Source: Trichostrongylus colubriformis | Lineage: Eukaryota > Nematoda > Chromadorea > Rhabditida > Trichostrongylidae | Direction: 5' to 3' | Assembly: GCA_963978905.1 (NCBI GenBank) | Contig: OZ022257.1 | Location: forward strand, 24,071,274-24,135,273 | Length of the DNA: 64,000 nt | Shown here: positions 45,970 through 58,311 of the stretch, piece by piece | How the letters are laid out: every line of letters begins with the position of its first letter | How positions within the stretch are numbered: position 1 is the first letter of the stretch | The notes under the pieces: model-generated | The model's input: the letters and a program-made list of their open reading frames with translations, nothing else | What the model was told of the DNA's origin: nothing | The model's database searches: none | Made by a program: the position numbers and the translations under genes

Positions 45970-46784
45970 CAACAGTAGATAAAGAACAAAATAAAACGGC
46001 GAAATTTTGAGAAATAGAACCCTTTTTCACTCCACCGCTTTCGCGCCCCTGGGCTAACTGTGTGGTAAACGCGGGCGAGCGAGAGACTGAATCAGCTTGC
46101 CGCGAATGTTGTACAATCCTCGAGGCAAGCCCGAGGGTATGACAACGTTTGCGGAAGTCTCGCAGTGCTGCGGAATCGTGATGAACCCCAAGCCTTTCCT
46201 CCTAACCCAGGCCCTTTGAAGGAACCAGAATATGCTTTCGGGCATGGGAAAGAACATCTCTATGTCTGCAACTGTTATCCGGATCAATCATTTGTGTTTT
46301 CATAGCACGTTTTTGATTAGAGAATTATTTTGGCTTCGTGCAACTATATCATCACCACAAAGACGAGTGAATTATTTTGGTTCGTGCAAATGTATTATCG
46401 CCACAAAAGCTGGACGTCAAAAGTTTTGCTGAAATTTTACTCCCTTCCTTCAATGTGCACTAAACTTACAAGCAGAGCTTGTTCGGTGAGCTGATAATGG
46501 AAATGGTACACATTGTCATTGTTCATGCTTCCTTGGGTTACTCGGGGCTCTGATCGCGAATTGGCTGGTAACATGGTATGCCTTCTTGGCGCCAGCTCAG
46601 CGATCCAGCTTTTTTTGAATCTTACTCGTTAAACTTAAGTGGCTTCAGCAGCTCTATTAGGATCTTTAATAAAAGTAATGCATATCCGTGATTAGGAGTA
46701 TGAATTACCAGAAGTATGAATCACCAGCTATGGCTGAAGTTCCAGCTAGAACGTGTGTACATGGTTTACATCTGCTGGGTGGTG
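45970..46784. other. No gene recognised
   Basis: Short ORFs (46054-46287 -, 46232-46432 +) without domains; a TTATTTTGG...TCGTGCAA block is imperfectly duplicated near 46322 and 46370. Confidence 0.35.
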
Positions 46785-46793
46785 ATAGTTCAG

Positions 46794-47017
46794 GGGTGAC
46801 GGTTGGGACACACGAATCTAGGCCGTGACCCTGTGACAGCCTGTGGCCTTTGCCCTGTGACATGAATAATTCAGACAATTTGACTATACAACGGAACAGA
46901 CTTGCAAGGAGGACACGATTTACATGAACAAATTGTCTGTATTATTTAAGGCTTAGGTCAAAGGCCACAGGCTGTTACAGGGTCACGGCCTAGATTCGTG
47001 TGTCCCAACCTACACCC
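46794..47017. mobile_element. 224-bp MITE, copy B (9-bp TSD)
   Basis: It has the same length and nearly the same sequence as the copy inside the RTE at 30558-30781. The flanks ATAGTTCAG at 46785-46793 and 47018-47026 form the target duplication. Inverted ends begin GGGTGACGGTTGGG and GGGTGTAGGTTGGG. The duplication length suggests a MULE-mobilised family. Confidence 0.9.
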
Positions 47018-47519
47018 ATAGTTCAGCAGTACCAAAATTTCGTATTTATCACCTATAAGGTAATGCAGTCAGTCTCAGAAGTAATACATGTTGTTCTCAT
47101 TCGTATGGATACCCTGATAGCTTACACCACAATACAAAAAAAAACTAAGGATTAAATACGAGGCATGGTGAGCGACAGTCAAAATAGCTTTTTATTTTGA
47201 CTTGCTAGGTGGCCTCGTTTCTCTGCACTATACGGAATTGTAATAACATGGCTCTTGAAGTATTCAGAACCTCACTTCTGTTCCATCGAGGTATTCTGAC
47301 TTCTGCGTGTTATTCCTGCATTACAGCTTATCGATTGGACTTCCCGGATGAAGCACCGACGTAAATTCACCAAACGAACTGAGCGATCAACTTTTAGTTA
47401 ACACTCCAGAAATCACAGCGAAAATAATGATTATATGTGATGTAATTGTGTATGATTCTAATTATCCTATTTTTTTGGTAATTGTCGCTAGGAAAGAGCA
47501 TTCCTGTTTCATTGGCGAA

Positions 47520-49450
47520 ACGTTCAAATCAGCGACCTGCAGATTTTCGTATTACTCCAACTTTTTAAAATCGTGCCCGAGCTACAGCAATCTGAGCAGG
47601 TGGTTTTGAGAAAGCATGGCGTCTGCTGATGTCGCTGATAGGAGGAGGTATTCCCAGACGAGGTGCAAGAGTTTTCTTGACAGTTTTTGCAGCGTATGAA
47701 AACATCTATGGGAGTGAATGGATTTGCGCCTGTTACACAATGTTGCTGATTTTTTTTGCACCGATTCCCTCCAAATTTGTTTACTAGTCTGTACGTCATC
47801 AGTATCCTCTCCTTCTTACCCCCCTCCCCCTATGTACAAAGCTGTTTTTTGATGCCGCGACCATTTTATTTCAATTTGTGAATTGCAATATAGAATTTGC
47901 TGTGGATCTACCCACAACTTTTTGCGTGTGGAACTACTACAACAGATTGATAGTAGGTTAACAGTCCACCACAGAATGTTTTTTCCGCGCCTTGCAAGTA
48001 AATAAACAGTGACTGAAGTTGTGGACAATGTGGTGGCAACCGCTTTCACTTCTTTAAGAGCTTCCCGAATGCATGTGAACATTTTTAACAGTCCAGGCAA
48101 TTCAAATTCGTCTCCGGGCTAACATCCAAGAACGCTTGCAGAGGTTACAGACCTAGGATTTTATTATGTGGCCTAAACCTGTCGTCATTAATATGAAACC
48201 ATCGCTTCTGAATTATTCAAAACAGTAGTGATGGCTTGGCACGTGATAATTAGCTGATTTTATCTTCAAATTCATCTTCAAAAGCAGAAGAATTGGATGA
48301 CGATAACACAATTTGAGTACCTCATCGATAGCGCACTATTAAAAATCAACAAATTCGTAAAATTAAGCAAGAACTGGTGCACAATGTAGGCAATTGTAGG
48401 AACTCCGAGAATGACAGCTTTCAGCAAATTCACACCTCTCAACTTAAGTTTTTTATGAGTCAATGTCATTGACTGATTTTAAGCTCATCTCCTACTACTA
48501 TATGTACAAAAGAATATATAAAATGTACGGCATTAACGTATGATGACGAACATCACTTCATTCCCCTTCAAAACGACATGGACACTTTGAAAATACGTTT
48601 TATGTCTAAATAAAAACAAAAACCAGAAGAACAAGAACTACCCACTTTTCAGAGCTCAGCTCAACACGATCAATGTAGTCTTTTCTCTGTGCACTAACAG
48701 ATTTGGCAGTGATACCTTCACATACCTTGGTAGCAAACTCGGCTTACCTCGAAATACTGGAATCGACCACTTGGCGAGCAATGGGCCATAAAGATTGTGG
48801 GCTAGCAGAATGGCAGTCATTCTCATTACAGAAACGGGAAACTAAATTGAGAAAAAAATCTTGAAACGGCGAATACCGTTTTTATGGTGGCACGCTAGTA
48901 TTATACATGGAATACTGCAGAGAAATATCAGTAGAGCCATTTTGTAGGAAAGTTTCACTGGGACAACATGTTTCTCCTTCACTATGCACCTTTATTGAGA
49001 TGAGTAATGTAAAATCACTTTTGAGTGAAAGGGCGAGTACGGCTAATACATAGTGAGTGAGGCTTGCGTAGCATGGTATCACGAAAAACAGAGACTACAG
49101 TGCTTTTTTCACGATTGCACTCCAACTTTCATTCACAAGAGGTTTCTGCATTCTCGGTTACGATTTCTACGCCTCCTCATAAAGACTTTATAAGAACCAC
49201 TGCAAAACGTGTTGGCCATAAAGAACATTTTCGATTTTTTTCGCGGTCCGGCGTGCGGTAAGCCATAAAATGAGAAAATGCGACAAAATCAGTATTTTTA
49301 CGAGCACTGGAGATGTTAAGCAATCACTGATGGTGGAGTATGAAACTGAAGACGAGTTTCTAACAAAGAATTTCCATCTCAGGTTACTGTAATCGAGTCT
49401 TTTTAGCACCGGCACGCCCATTAATAGCGTAACAAAACAAAAAAGCACTT
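47520..49450 (-). other. Exon-like hydrophobic segments; possible membrane-protein gene
   Basis: Minus-strand pieces bounded by AG/GT sites encode likely membrane segments: SPVLVKILILSHFLILWLTA (about 49250-49310), THYVLAVLALSLKSDFTLLI (about 48990-49060), RMTAILLAHNLYGPLLAKW (about 48750-48820, followed by GTAAGC), NLLKAVILGVPTIAYIVHQF (about 48340-48420) and VKAVATTLSTTSVTVYLLA (about 47990-48060). They could form a multi-TM gene such as a chemoreceptor or transporter. I could not fit a continuous phase or recognise a family. No other gene is seen here. Confidence 0.28.
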
Positions 49451-49687
49451 TTTTGCTTCCTAAATTTTTTATTCATCATCGATCCTTCTCCGTTATCGGG
49501 CAGATGCGTCTTGAATAGATAGAAGTTATTCTTTACTCCAGTAATCCATTAAATAAGCACAAAGCCGATAAAATCAAAGCTAAGCGGCATTTGCTCGATT
49601 GTATCTCCATACGACCTTCATTCGAGGTGTTGATTTAAAACTGTATCGTTCTTGATTGCCCCACAAATGTGGCGGTCACCAGAACCG

Positions 49688-49695
49688 TATAAAAG
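49688..49695 (+). promoter_or_regulatory. TATA box of the collagen gene
   Basis: TATAAAAG lies 35 bases before the collagen ATG. This spacing implies a 5' UTR of only a few bases. Confidence 0.7.
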
Positions 49696-49722
49696 CATCC
49701 CGACAGTTGTGGCTTTCACACC

Positions 49723-50668
49723 ATGACTTACGACGAGAAGCACTGGGAATCCGAGGCACACTCGCTGAGGAGATTCGCATTCTTCGGCGTGGCCCTCTCT
49801 ACCATGGCCACTCTCGTCTGTGTGATCTCGGTGCCGATGCTGTATAACTACATGCAGCACATGCAGTCAGTCATGCAAAACGAGGTCGACTTCTGCAAGT
49901 CTCGCACAGGAAACATCTGGAGAGAAGTCACCCGCACGCAGGTATATTCATGAAGCTCTTGATTATTTAGCAACCGTAAAACCCGTAGTGAGCCTGACAA
50001 GTGAGCTCTTTCAGGTGCTCGCTGGATCTACGAGAAAGACTCGCCAGACAGGCTATGGGGGTGGTGGTGGCGGCGGATGCTGTGGTTGCGGTGTATCCCC
50101 TGCAGGACCTCCTGGACCTCGTGGTCAGGATGGACAGCCCGGATCAGATGGTGCTCCAGGACAGCCTGGTAAAGACGGACCGGATGGGCCACCAGCAACA
50201 GCCGCTCCTGATTATTACCCTTGCTTCAACTGCCCTTCTGGTCCTCCTGGACCACCAGGCAACCCTGGACCCAAAGGTGCGCCAGGAATGCCTGGATCCG
50301 ACGGTCACCCAGGAAAAGCTGGAAACGGAGGAGGACCTGGCCCCGTTGGTCCACCAGGTCCACCTGGAAAAGATGGTCCTCTCGGAAATCCTGGTGCTCC
50401 AGGAGCTCCTGGACAACTTGTGGAAGTTCCAGGCTTAGAAGGGCCACCTGGACCTCCTGGTCCACCTGGACCACCTGGTCCTGATGGCCAACCAGGATCT
50501 CCTGGAAAACCAGGTCATGACGGTCATATGGGAGAGCCTGGAGATCACGGACATGACGGCAAGCCAGGTCATCATGGAAAAGACGGACATCATGGAGAAG
50601 ACGGACACAAAGGCGAAGATGGAAGTTGTGACCATTGCCCTCCTCCTCGAACTGCTCCTGGTTATTAA
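49723..50668 (+). CDS. Cuticle collagen
   Basis: A structural collagen secreted by hypodermis into the nematode cuticle. Exon 1 is 49723-49941, intron 49942-50014 (GTATAT...TTTCAG, phase 0) and exon 2 50015-50668; 290 residues, a usual length. Residues 18-40 are a membrane anchor/signal ([20 protein letters not shown]). [20 protein letters not shown] is the conserved N-terminal block, and RKTR at 80-83 is a furin-like cleavage site. A Gly-rich run leads to CCGCG (95-99). Gly-X-Y domains follow, broken by a CFNC knot and closed by CDHC near the C-terminus. The last Gly-X-Y stretch is unusually rich in His, Asp and Lys. Codon use and context show no sign of transfer. A family subgroup cannot be fixed by eye. 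Confidence 0.95.
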
Positions 50669-50687
50669 AACAATCAACTGCTTTACG

Positions 50688-50693
50688 AATAAA
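50688..50693 (+). terminator. Poly(A) signal of the collagen gene
   Basis: AATAAA 20 bases after the stop codon, giving a very short 3' UTR. Confidence 0.75.
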
Positions 50694-50699
50694 TGTTAT

Positions 50700-51150
50700 A
50701 AATGATTTCACTTATCGAGAAAGGGTAAATGGTAAATAAAACATGAAAATCATCAAATCCACAACATTGCACTGTATTCATTCGAGGGACGACGGACTCG
50801 CGAAAACAGATTTGGGTCATGTGCGGTATATGTACACCACACCGATAGCTATATGAGTTGTGGTCAAAACTTAAGTCGGTTCCACTGCAATTTTTCAGAT
50901 ATCTGCGTAATTCCCGTGCTCTGCATGATAGGAGAATGAAAATAATGTGGAGTCCGCTTAGCAAATTCGTTTATTTCAGGAAGCCTGACTTTATGAAAAT
51001 CGATGAAGTGGATAAATATGTGCTAAGTCGAATGAACTGCACCTGAGCTGGGTTAGGATGCTAGAATACATACACAACACCAACAGCCCCACCTCCCCCC
51101 CCCCTTCAACCTAACAAAAGCTTGATCCGTAGGTGAACGGATTAAGGAGT
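50700..51150. other. No gene recognised; C10 run
   Basis: Downstream of the collagen. Ten C occur at 51095-51104. The ORF 50858-51046 has no domain. GGATTAAGGAGT at 51139-51150 is the left target duplication of the next insertion. Confidence 0.4.
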
Positions 51151-51457
51151 GTCCAAGTTCGACTATCCATAAATCTTGGCATTCTGTTTATTTATGTTGT
51201 ATTTCTCCTTGAAGCCGTAACCAAGATGTTAATTTACTTTATTCGGCTAACGTTTCGGCCTTGTCGCCTTCGTCAGAGCCTTTGAGCACAACCGGCTGTC
51301 GCTGAGACCACCGCTATTCTCTGAGACCACCGAATAGCGGTGGTCTCAGCGACAGCTGGTTGTGCTCAAAGGCTCTGACGAAGGCGACAAGGCCGAAACG
51401 TTAGCCGAATAAAGTAAATTAACATCTTGGTTACGGCTTCAAGGAGAAATACAACAT
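51151..51457. mobile_element. Insertion with 126-bp inverted repeat and 12-bp TSD (PLE-type end)
   Basis: The flanks GGATTAAGGAGT at 51139-51150 and 51458-51469 are identical. Inside, arms 51194-51319 and 51332-51457 are 126 bases each with a single mismatch, separated by 12 bases. The right arm reads CTCTGACGAAGGCGACAAGG then CCGAAACGTTAGCCG, the same hairpin class as at 2236-2320. This looks like a head-to-head duplicate of a Penelope-like terminal repeat inserted as a unit; no RT is present. Confidence 0.8.
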
Positions 51458-51469
51458 GGATTAAGGAGT

Positions 51470-52980
51470 TATTTTGTGGCAATAATAATAGTAATCACGA
51501 AAACTTATCAAGGAACTATTTATTTCAACTCCCCATGGAAACTGGAAATGAGACCTACGGAGATCGATAGAGTCATGCCGATTGCAATAATGAAAGCCAA
51601 AATAACAAAACACCGCTCCGAAACGTGTTAGTGGGGGATCAAAGTTTGCCTGTGATGACTCGCCGGCGGTGTGACATAACGCATCAGTGAGGCTAATCAT
51701 GTGTGCAGCAACGGATGGCTTTCTCCTCGATTACTCCTTCTGGTGAGTCGCATTGGGAAGGTACCCGGTCAATGAGTCACCGCAAGCAAATTTCAACACC
51801 CACCCCCTCCCCCCCCCCGACTCTCTTCAGGACGGCATTTTGCAAGTTTTGTTCTCATATCTGTAATCGGCATTCGAGACTACATCAATCCAACTAGGTC
51901 TCAATTCAAAGTCTCAAGGGAACCTAAACCCTTTCCTGGTTAGAGAAGTATGCACCACCAGTTTTCGAAGAAGCTAACATTAGCGGAGGAAGGTGAAACT
52001 GCTTGGAGTCAAAGGAGTCAGCAGTGTCAGTTTAAGCAAGTGCATATGTAGAATTTGAGACAAACTACTGGAATGGGGAGGAAGCTCGAACTATATCCAG
52101 AATCCCAATGTCTTCCTTAGGGCAGAATGGACACGCATCAGAAATGAGAAAGCATTATAGTCACGGAGCATTACATCAAAGAAGTGAACTGACCGTCACC
52201 AATGGAGCACGAATAGACCAAGTTGAAGTGCCTCTTCCTCCTTTTATCGCGTGCTTTCACCCACAAATATCGCACTGCAATGTTGTACGAAAAACTTCCT
52301 ATCATCAGATTCTATTTATTCGTATACTCCCATAGACTTTATAGTCTAGGGTTTTTGATCTAGTTTTCACTTGAGAGGCAAGCTCCACCAGCCAACCATT
52401 CGTCTCTGCCTCATACGTAGCGTTCTTTGACCCGCGTAGAAAACACATCGTCTTTGCTGCGCAGAAGGTCTCTCGTACCGGTTCACTGCAACCATTCATT
52501 TGATGGGTAATCCATTTGATCACAGGATGAGAAACCGCTCAAACAGAAGGCGGCGTTCGAGCATTTTGTTGTTACAGGAGAAGCTTCCAACGTGGATGCA
52601 CTATCCGTACATGGCTGGCTCGCATAACAGAACTCGGGCAATGTAACCTTATTTGAATTTTCGCTTTGCGACGTCGCACTCGCGGCGCCATCACCACAAC
52701 TTGCTGCGGTCGGTTGGAATTCCGTTCAGGACGCGGGCCTGGTACCATGGAGGTCCTTTAAGAAATAGCTGTTTATCTCATCATCATCTAAAAACAATGA
52801 CTTTTGTGCCCTAAAAAGACAAAATAGTCACATAAAAAGTAAAAGAAACGATAGCATTACATGATAAAATCCTAATTAAGAAATAATCGATCCGGGCGTG
52901 AAACTCTGAAGGGAGTTTTTGATTTTGTTAGTTGCTGATTTTCGCCGCAGCGCGCGAAGCGAAAGTTGTTACAAGGGTGC
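51470..52980. other. No gene recognised; C10 run at 51809
   Basis: Short ORFs at 51461-51700 (-), 52108-52335 (+) and 52305-52523 (-) lack domains. Ten C lie at 51809-51818. Confidence 0.35.
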
Positions 52981-52984
52981 TGAG

Positions 52985-53072
52985 TTATGGGCAGAGCTTT
53001 CGTCTCAGACGGGATTTGAACCAGCACTTCATGCTTTCCGGGCTTATGTGCTAATCCATTACACTGCCCCCT
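52985..53072 (-). repeat. tRNA-like SINE head or tRNA relic
   Basis: The minus strand begins GGGGCAGTGTAATGGATTAG, has GGTTCAAATCC (a perfect B box) and ends ...CTCTGCCC, which can pair with the start like an acceptor stem. The A box is imperfect and the anticodon arm does not fold well, so I read it as a tRNA-derived element and not a gene. It is unlike the SINE at 33706-34004. Confidence 0.5.
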
Positions 53073-53076
53073 TTCA

Positions 53077-54226
53077 TCCTAACTCAGCTTCTGAATGGTA
53101 TATTTACCATGACATATCAGCACTCACACCTATGACGTGTTGAGCCGGCTAGCCAATATCGGCATCGAACCGTGATCCGAAAGCTTGAGTAGATATTGAT
53201 TTTTGAAGTTATTGATTTTGTTAGCACACGCGAAGAAATCCGCGGCGCCGCTCGCCGCGCCAGAGCGCAAGTAGAACTGTGAAGTTGAATAGGCTGACAC
53301 ACTGGTAACCATGCGCTGCTCATATCCACGAGAAATGTAGACCTACGCAAGCTATTTTTGATAGAGGACCATCAAACTTTTCAAGTTCGGAAACCGAACG
53401 AACCAAGCATTTCGAAGGTATCCGCCCGCTCGGGCCATGCCTGTTATTTTCCCTGCTTCATTCAAAACGACGAGGTCAATTTCCGCTGTGCTACTATGAA
53501 ACAGCGATGTCGTCCAGGAATGTAGATTCGAGTGATATACTCAGGCAGGTGGAGAAATTTCGCTAAATTCCATGATTGTCGGCACACCAAAAAGTTCATC
53601 TTTAGCAGAGCATTCTCGTTGAACAGTTAGACATAGCAAGCAACACTGCTCATAGCAACTATCACCAAATGCGATTGTTCTTTACTGGTCGTCGTTGTAT
53701 TAGCCTAGTCGTCTCATCCAATTCGTACTCGTATTTGTTCTCGTTATTCGTCCTTCTGCCGACTCATAGCAAGGTCCTCACAATTAGGGCTTATCTCATA
53801 AACGCAAAGACACGACAGGAATCAGTGGGAGAATCCGTGGGTTCTGTTCGTGACATCGCCATTGTTCTTAAATAACCGAGTCATCGTTAACAATGTTCAT
53901 GACACTCCCAACTGGACGTAACAAAGTCCATGACACTCCCAACTGTAGGCGTAACAGTGACTGTGATGTTGAATCGCATCGTTAGCCCGTCATCGTCGTA
54001 GCCGTCGCCAGATTACCAAGAATGTCGCTAAAAAGTGAACGATACGGGCTCCTTACCTTTCTTCTCTTTTTTAATGAAAGTTTTTTCATTTTACCCTCTT
54101 TCTTCTTTTTCGATCTGTTGTATCGGATGCATTAGACCAAAGCTGTTCATTACTTCATTGTCGCCTGAAAACGTCACATTTTTATTATTGATCGTATAAA
54201 CCAGACTTACATGCAATTGTAATTAA
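53077..54226. other. No gene recognised
   Basis: It contains a GATTTTGTTAG + GCGCGAAG block similar to 52920-52965 near 53213-53260, and a short duplicated CATGACACTCCCAACTG near 53900 and 53930. ORFs lack domains. Confidence 0.35.
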
Positions 54227-54228
54227 TA

Positions 54229-55031
54229 TTAGGTTGTAGGGAAAGTTCTGGCCGCTTTTTCGCGTTCACAAGGTAAATTCAAATATCAGAGCGCCTCAAC
54301 ATGAATCAGCTGACATATTGTGCTCCTTAGATAGACAAAAAGTTGCTCTTTCTAGATATATGTTTTATTTGGAATGCCACAAGGTTTTCGAATTATAAGG
54401 GACATTTAGAAGTACTGCGAAAATGGCACTTTAAGGACGCACTTCGTTAAGCATTGGATGGAACACTTTGTCTATGGTTTCAGAAGTGCAGAAATGAGAA
54501 CGAGCTGCTTGAATTCTCGATTGATCAAATCGCTTTAACTAAAACGGCAGAAGGCGAGGGGGATATCCACAAGTATTGGCCTTCAACAAGCAGACTTAGT
54601 TGACCACCTCAAGTAGCCTTGAATTGGAAAAATCCAGAAAAGTGGTTGACGCGGGACCCCTGACGGCAGTTAGGCGCAAGCGCATTTTTCACAAATCCTC
54701 TTCCAGTAATTGAAGCTTTTGCAAGCTGAAGCCTTCATTCGTCCATTATATTCACCAGATCTGGCGCTAACTAAGCCCTACTTTCCCAAACATCTGGACA
54801 GCTCCTTCAGTAGCAGTGTGTTCAGAAAGAGTGGCAATTTGCAGTCGACTTTTTTCATTTTGCGCAATATAAATCATCAGCCCTCCATCATACTGCGATA
54901 TGCGTAATGTTGCCAAGAGTTTAGCAAATCGAATGATGCTTATTCTGTGAGAAAAGATGCACTTTGAGCCGAGTCATGATCTCCTGAGTTTGAAATTTCA
55001 AAAATCGGCTAAAACTTTCCTTACAACCTAA
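54229..55031 (+). mobile_element. Mariner relic, 803 bp
   Basis: The termini TTAGGTTGTAGGGAAAGTT and AACTTTCCTTACAACCTAA are inverted repeats; the left is next to TA, while the right flank has mutated to TG. Broken plus-strand frames retain a PLYSPDLALTKPYFPKHLDS block, matching the PPYSPDLAP-DYHFF region of mariner transposases. Many stops; older than the copy at 34833-35690. Confidence 0.75.
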
Positions 55032-57329
55032 TGCTACCTCGGGTTCTGCTATTCAAAAATACCAGATGTTGTAGTACTTGGGAAATTCGTAGGGACAAAA
55101 AGCACTATTGTTGCTGCCACGCTCTCTTTGATTGTTTCTAGTAATAGACACAAACCGCAGTTCCGTTACATAGGGAAACTAAATGCTTTGCATCAGTAAA
55201 CATCTCGCACCTACTTATCAACATTGTTGGAGGCGTGAATTAATTGTGGCGAAATTGGGACAGTGTGTTCTTTAAAGCTAAACGCACAGTAACTTCCTAC
55301 TCGAGGTTGTGGCTGATCCTGTCGCAGCTGTTGTCACTGTCGTAGCCGTGCTTCCTCATGTACTCCTCCTACATATTAGCAGCTCTTCTTGTTGTGGTTC
55401 TTCTTCTTAACATTGTCGGCCGTCTTCCATTAGATCATTCCACAATGCCATTTTTTCGAACGGACATTTATCCTGTGTAGCAAGTCATATGTGAAATTTG
55501 TGTGCTCTACAAAAAAACTGATGTTCAGTTTTCGAGTATGTTAGAATGGGCCGACACCCAGGCTGGCGAAGAGGTAGGTACAGCTGACACTAATTGGTCA
55601 AACCGGCAATTACACTAAGCACTATATTTCACTCTAGGAAAATCAACTAATCATGTGTCCCATACTTTACCCCGACCTATTTTGCAAGTACCACCAATTA
55701 GTTGATCGAGGAGTCGCGCCGTTCTTTCCAAATTCAATTTTCTTAATCCACTCGGGTTTATTCAAAATGTAATTTTTCTTCCTAATTCTTTGCTCAGCGT
55801 TGTTTTACGAATCACTTGGGCGAATTACTTCTTGAAGTACGATCAAAATTTGTTTCGACGTTGTTTGGCTGAGATTCAGATTGAATTCAATACCATGTAA
55901 TTGGTGTTGGCAGGCATATTTCACAATTTATTTTTTCATTAAAACATTAAGAGTTTCGGTCAGTGATGTTCCGTCACTACTCACTACCTCTTCTTGACAT
56001 TTCACCACTGTTTCAGAGGACTGGTTGGGATTTTTTGGGTTGCTATATACGTACGATACGTTTGGGACAAAGACATGCCCAATGTACCGCTTCTGATTCG
56101 CTTCCCTTCATTAACTTTATAACTATTCTGTATGATGGAGTGTTATTTCGGTGGAATTTGAAGGTGAAGGTCTTGTCCTGGCTCACTGTATTCCAGACAA
56201 CACTCGTTCGCGCATAACTGGATTTTGTCTTGCGATTGTTTCAAGTGCAATTGTAATCCTTCTTTCACACTTCGTACTTTATTGCGGATTCACGCATGTC
56301 AGGTCCCGAAAATAGGTTTGATATAAGTAGTGATTTGTTTGTTCTGCAGATTGTACGAGTGTAACGCTACTTATACGATAACTGGCATTGTCTTTTGCTG
56401 TGCAAAGAAGGAACGAGCATGTTCTTTGTTGATAACTTTCCATTCGCATTTGGTGCGGTTGCTGCTTGCTTGTATATCGATTGTGTTTCTATAAAAACTA
56501 AATTGCGCTTAGGTTCTAGCACGTTCTTGCTATGCAACTATCGCTTGGGAAACTTGTGTTGAAATATTTGACGGAGCGTTTGCAAGCTTGCAGAAGAGCC
56601 TATGGTTCAGGTTTGGTGGTGGAGCAAAGAGTATTTCACCATACTTCCGACCTGAAGGCATACTCATTTTTTATGTAAAATGACAAGTTTCAGCAAGGTA
56701 ACAGTATCTTAACAGACTTCAATCAAAAGTGCGTCTACTTTTTTTACTTGGTCATATCAGATATTTCTACATAAGGATACCATGTTCGTGATTTAGCGTC
56801 TATCTGAAGGATAAAAGGAGAAACAAAGAAAAAGAAACGAGACCAGGAGTTTGTTCAATAGAAATCATCGCGATGTCACACGTGAGAGCACTGTGATTTG
56901 GCGCCTCATAGAGATTGCGAAGCGCGATTTGAAGGTTTTTTTGGCATCAAATCGTCACCGTTTCGCATGTGGTTTATCCTACTTCTCCAAATCGGCCAGT
57001 GCACCATGACTGGACTTTGTTAGAGCCCAATAGTTTTCAACACATCAAGTAGCAAAAGTTCACCTTTTTCAGAGCATCTTCTTGACGGTATTAGGCCATA
57101 GGTCATTTTTCACATTATGAAAGGTTGAGGGGAAATTACTTCGAAATTTGATGAACTGGCAGCGAAGTCTTCTCACATCCCTGATCTAAGTTCACAGCTG
57201 TGTAGGGATTTCAAAGATTCCCTCATTTCAAACAATCCTCTGCTCCTTGTTGTGGCCCTAAACAGCGCCTCCGTGTATACACTGTTGAAAAAACCACCTC
57301 TTAACTCATTTTCAAGCGCATATTCCCCA
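55032..57329. other. No gene recognised
   Basis: Over 2 kb without a supportable gene. The ORF 55963-56217 (+) has no recognised domain. No clear repeat was found by eye. Confidence 0.35.
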
Positions 57330-57338
57330 ATAAAATGT

Positions 57339-58302
57339 GGAGTGTCGGTAAACGGACAAATGTGCGGCGGTACTCACTGCCGCGACGCATGAGCTCACGC
57401 GTCGCGGCCTCCATCATGGCGCGCGCTGGCATGCTTATGAGCTCTAGGTCTTCTTATTCATCGGGCAAGGCTCTTCGTGAGCAGCACATGAGATCTTCGT
57501 CTACTACGGTGTGTGTAAAAGAAAGACTCATAACTCGCCGCTGAAGCGGCGAGCCAGGAGTCGCGCGCTCTTCGCGCATTGCAAGGGAAGGAAGCCTCGA
57601 CGTGGGGGCTAATATGGGCCGTCGCCAAATATCGTTGTTGAGTTTATGACATCGGTGAGAAGAAAGCGACACTTGTCATCACAGAATGTATACTCAAGTG
57701 TATATTTTAACCTAAGCCTGTGAGGGAAGGAAGCCCCGACGTGGGGGCTAATATGGGCCGTCGCCAAATATCGTTGTTGAGTTTATGACATCGGTGAGAA
57801 GAAAGCGACACTTGTCATCATAGAATGTATACTCAAGTGTATATTTTAGCCTAAGCCTGCAAGGGAAGGAAGCCTCGACGTGGGGGCTAATATGGACCGT
57901 CCCCAAATATCGTTGTTGAGCTTGTATCGGTGAGACGGAAGCAACTCTGCATTCGCTACTAAAGTGCGCCGACCCTTCAACAACGGGAACCGAGGGCTCC
58001 CGCAATTACAATTGGCGATTTGGAACCCCAATCGCAATGATAACGGATCATTCTTCTACTTCACCGCTGCCCCACAGTATCCTCCGTCTCGTCGGACTAT
58101 CCCATAAAACAACGTTGGCTTCCGTACCAATCATGCGTAGTACACTCTGCGAGTATCTCGCCACGTGATCTCTCTTACGCGGAGTGCGCAGACGGAGCGA
58201 CGAAACGGGAGAAAGCCTGTGCCCACTGACGACAAACCGCGACGCAAGCTAACGCGTCGCGGTAGTGAGTACCACCGCACATTTGTCCGTTTACCATTCC
58301 CC
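57339..58302. mobile_element. Non-autonomous TIR element, copy 2 (9-bp TSD)
   Basis: It is collinear with 495-1465 over its full length. The flanks ATAAAATGT at 57330-57338 and 58303-58311 are the target duplication. The internal ~139-bp unit is again present three times (57581, 57720, 57859). TIRs begin GGAGTGTCGGTAAACGG and end CCGTTTACCATTCCCC. No transposase ORF; minus-strand ORFs are repeat translations. Confidence 0.88.
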
Positions 58303-58311
58303 ATAAAATGT

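Noticed and set aside
50144..50711. Long ORFs antisense to the collagen and in its other frames
   Set aside because: Shadows of the Gly-X-Y repeat, which leaves other frames open through its base composition.
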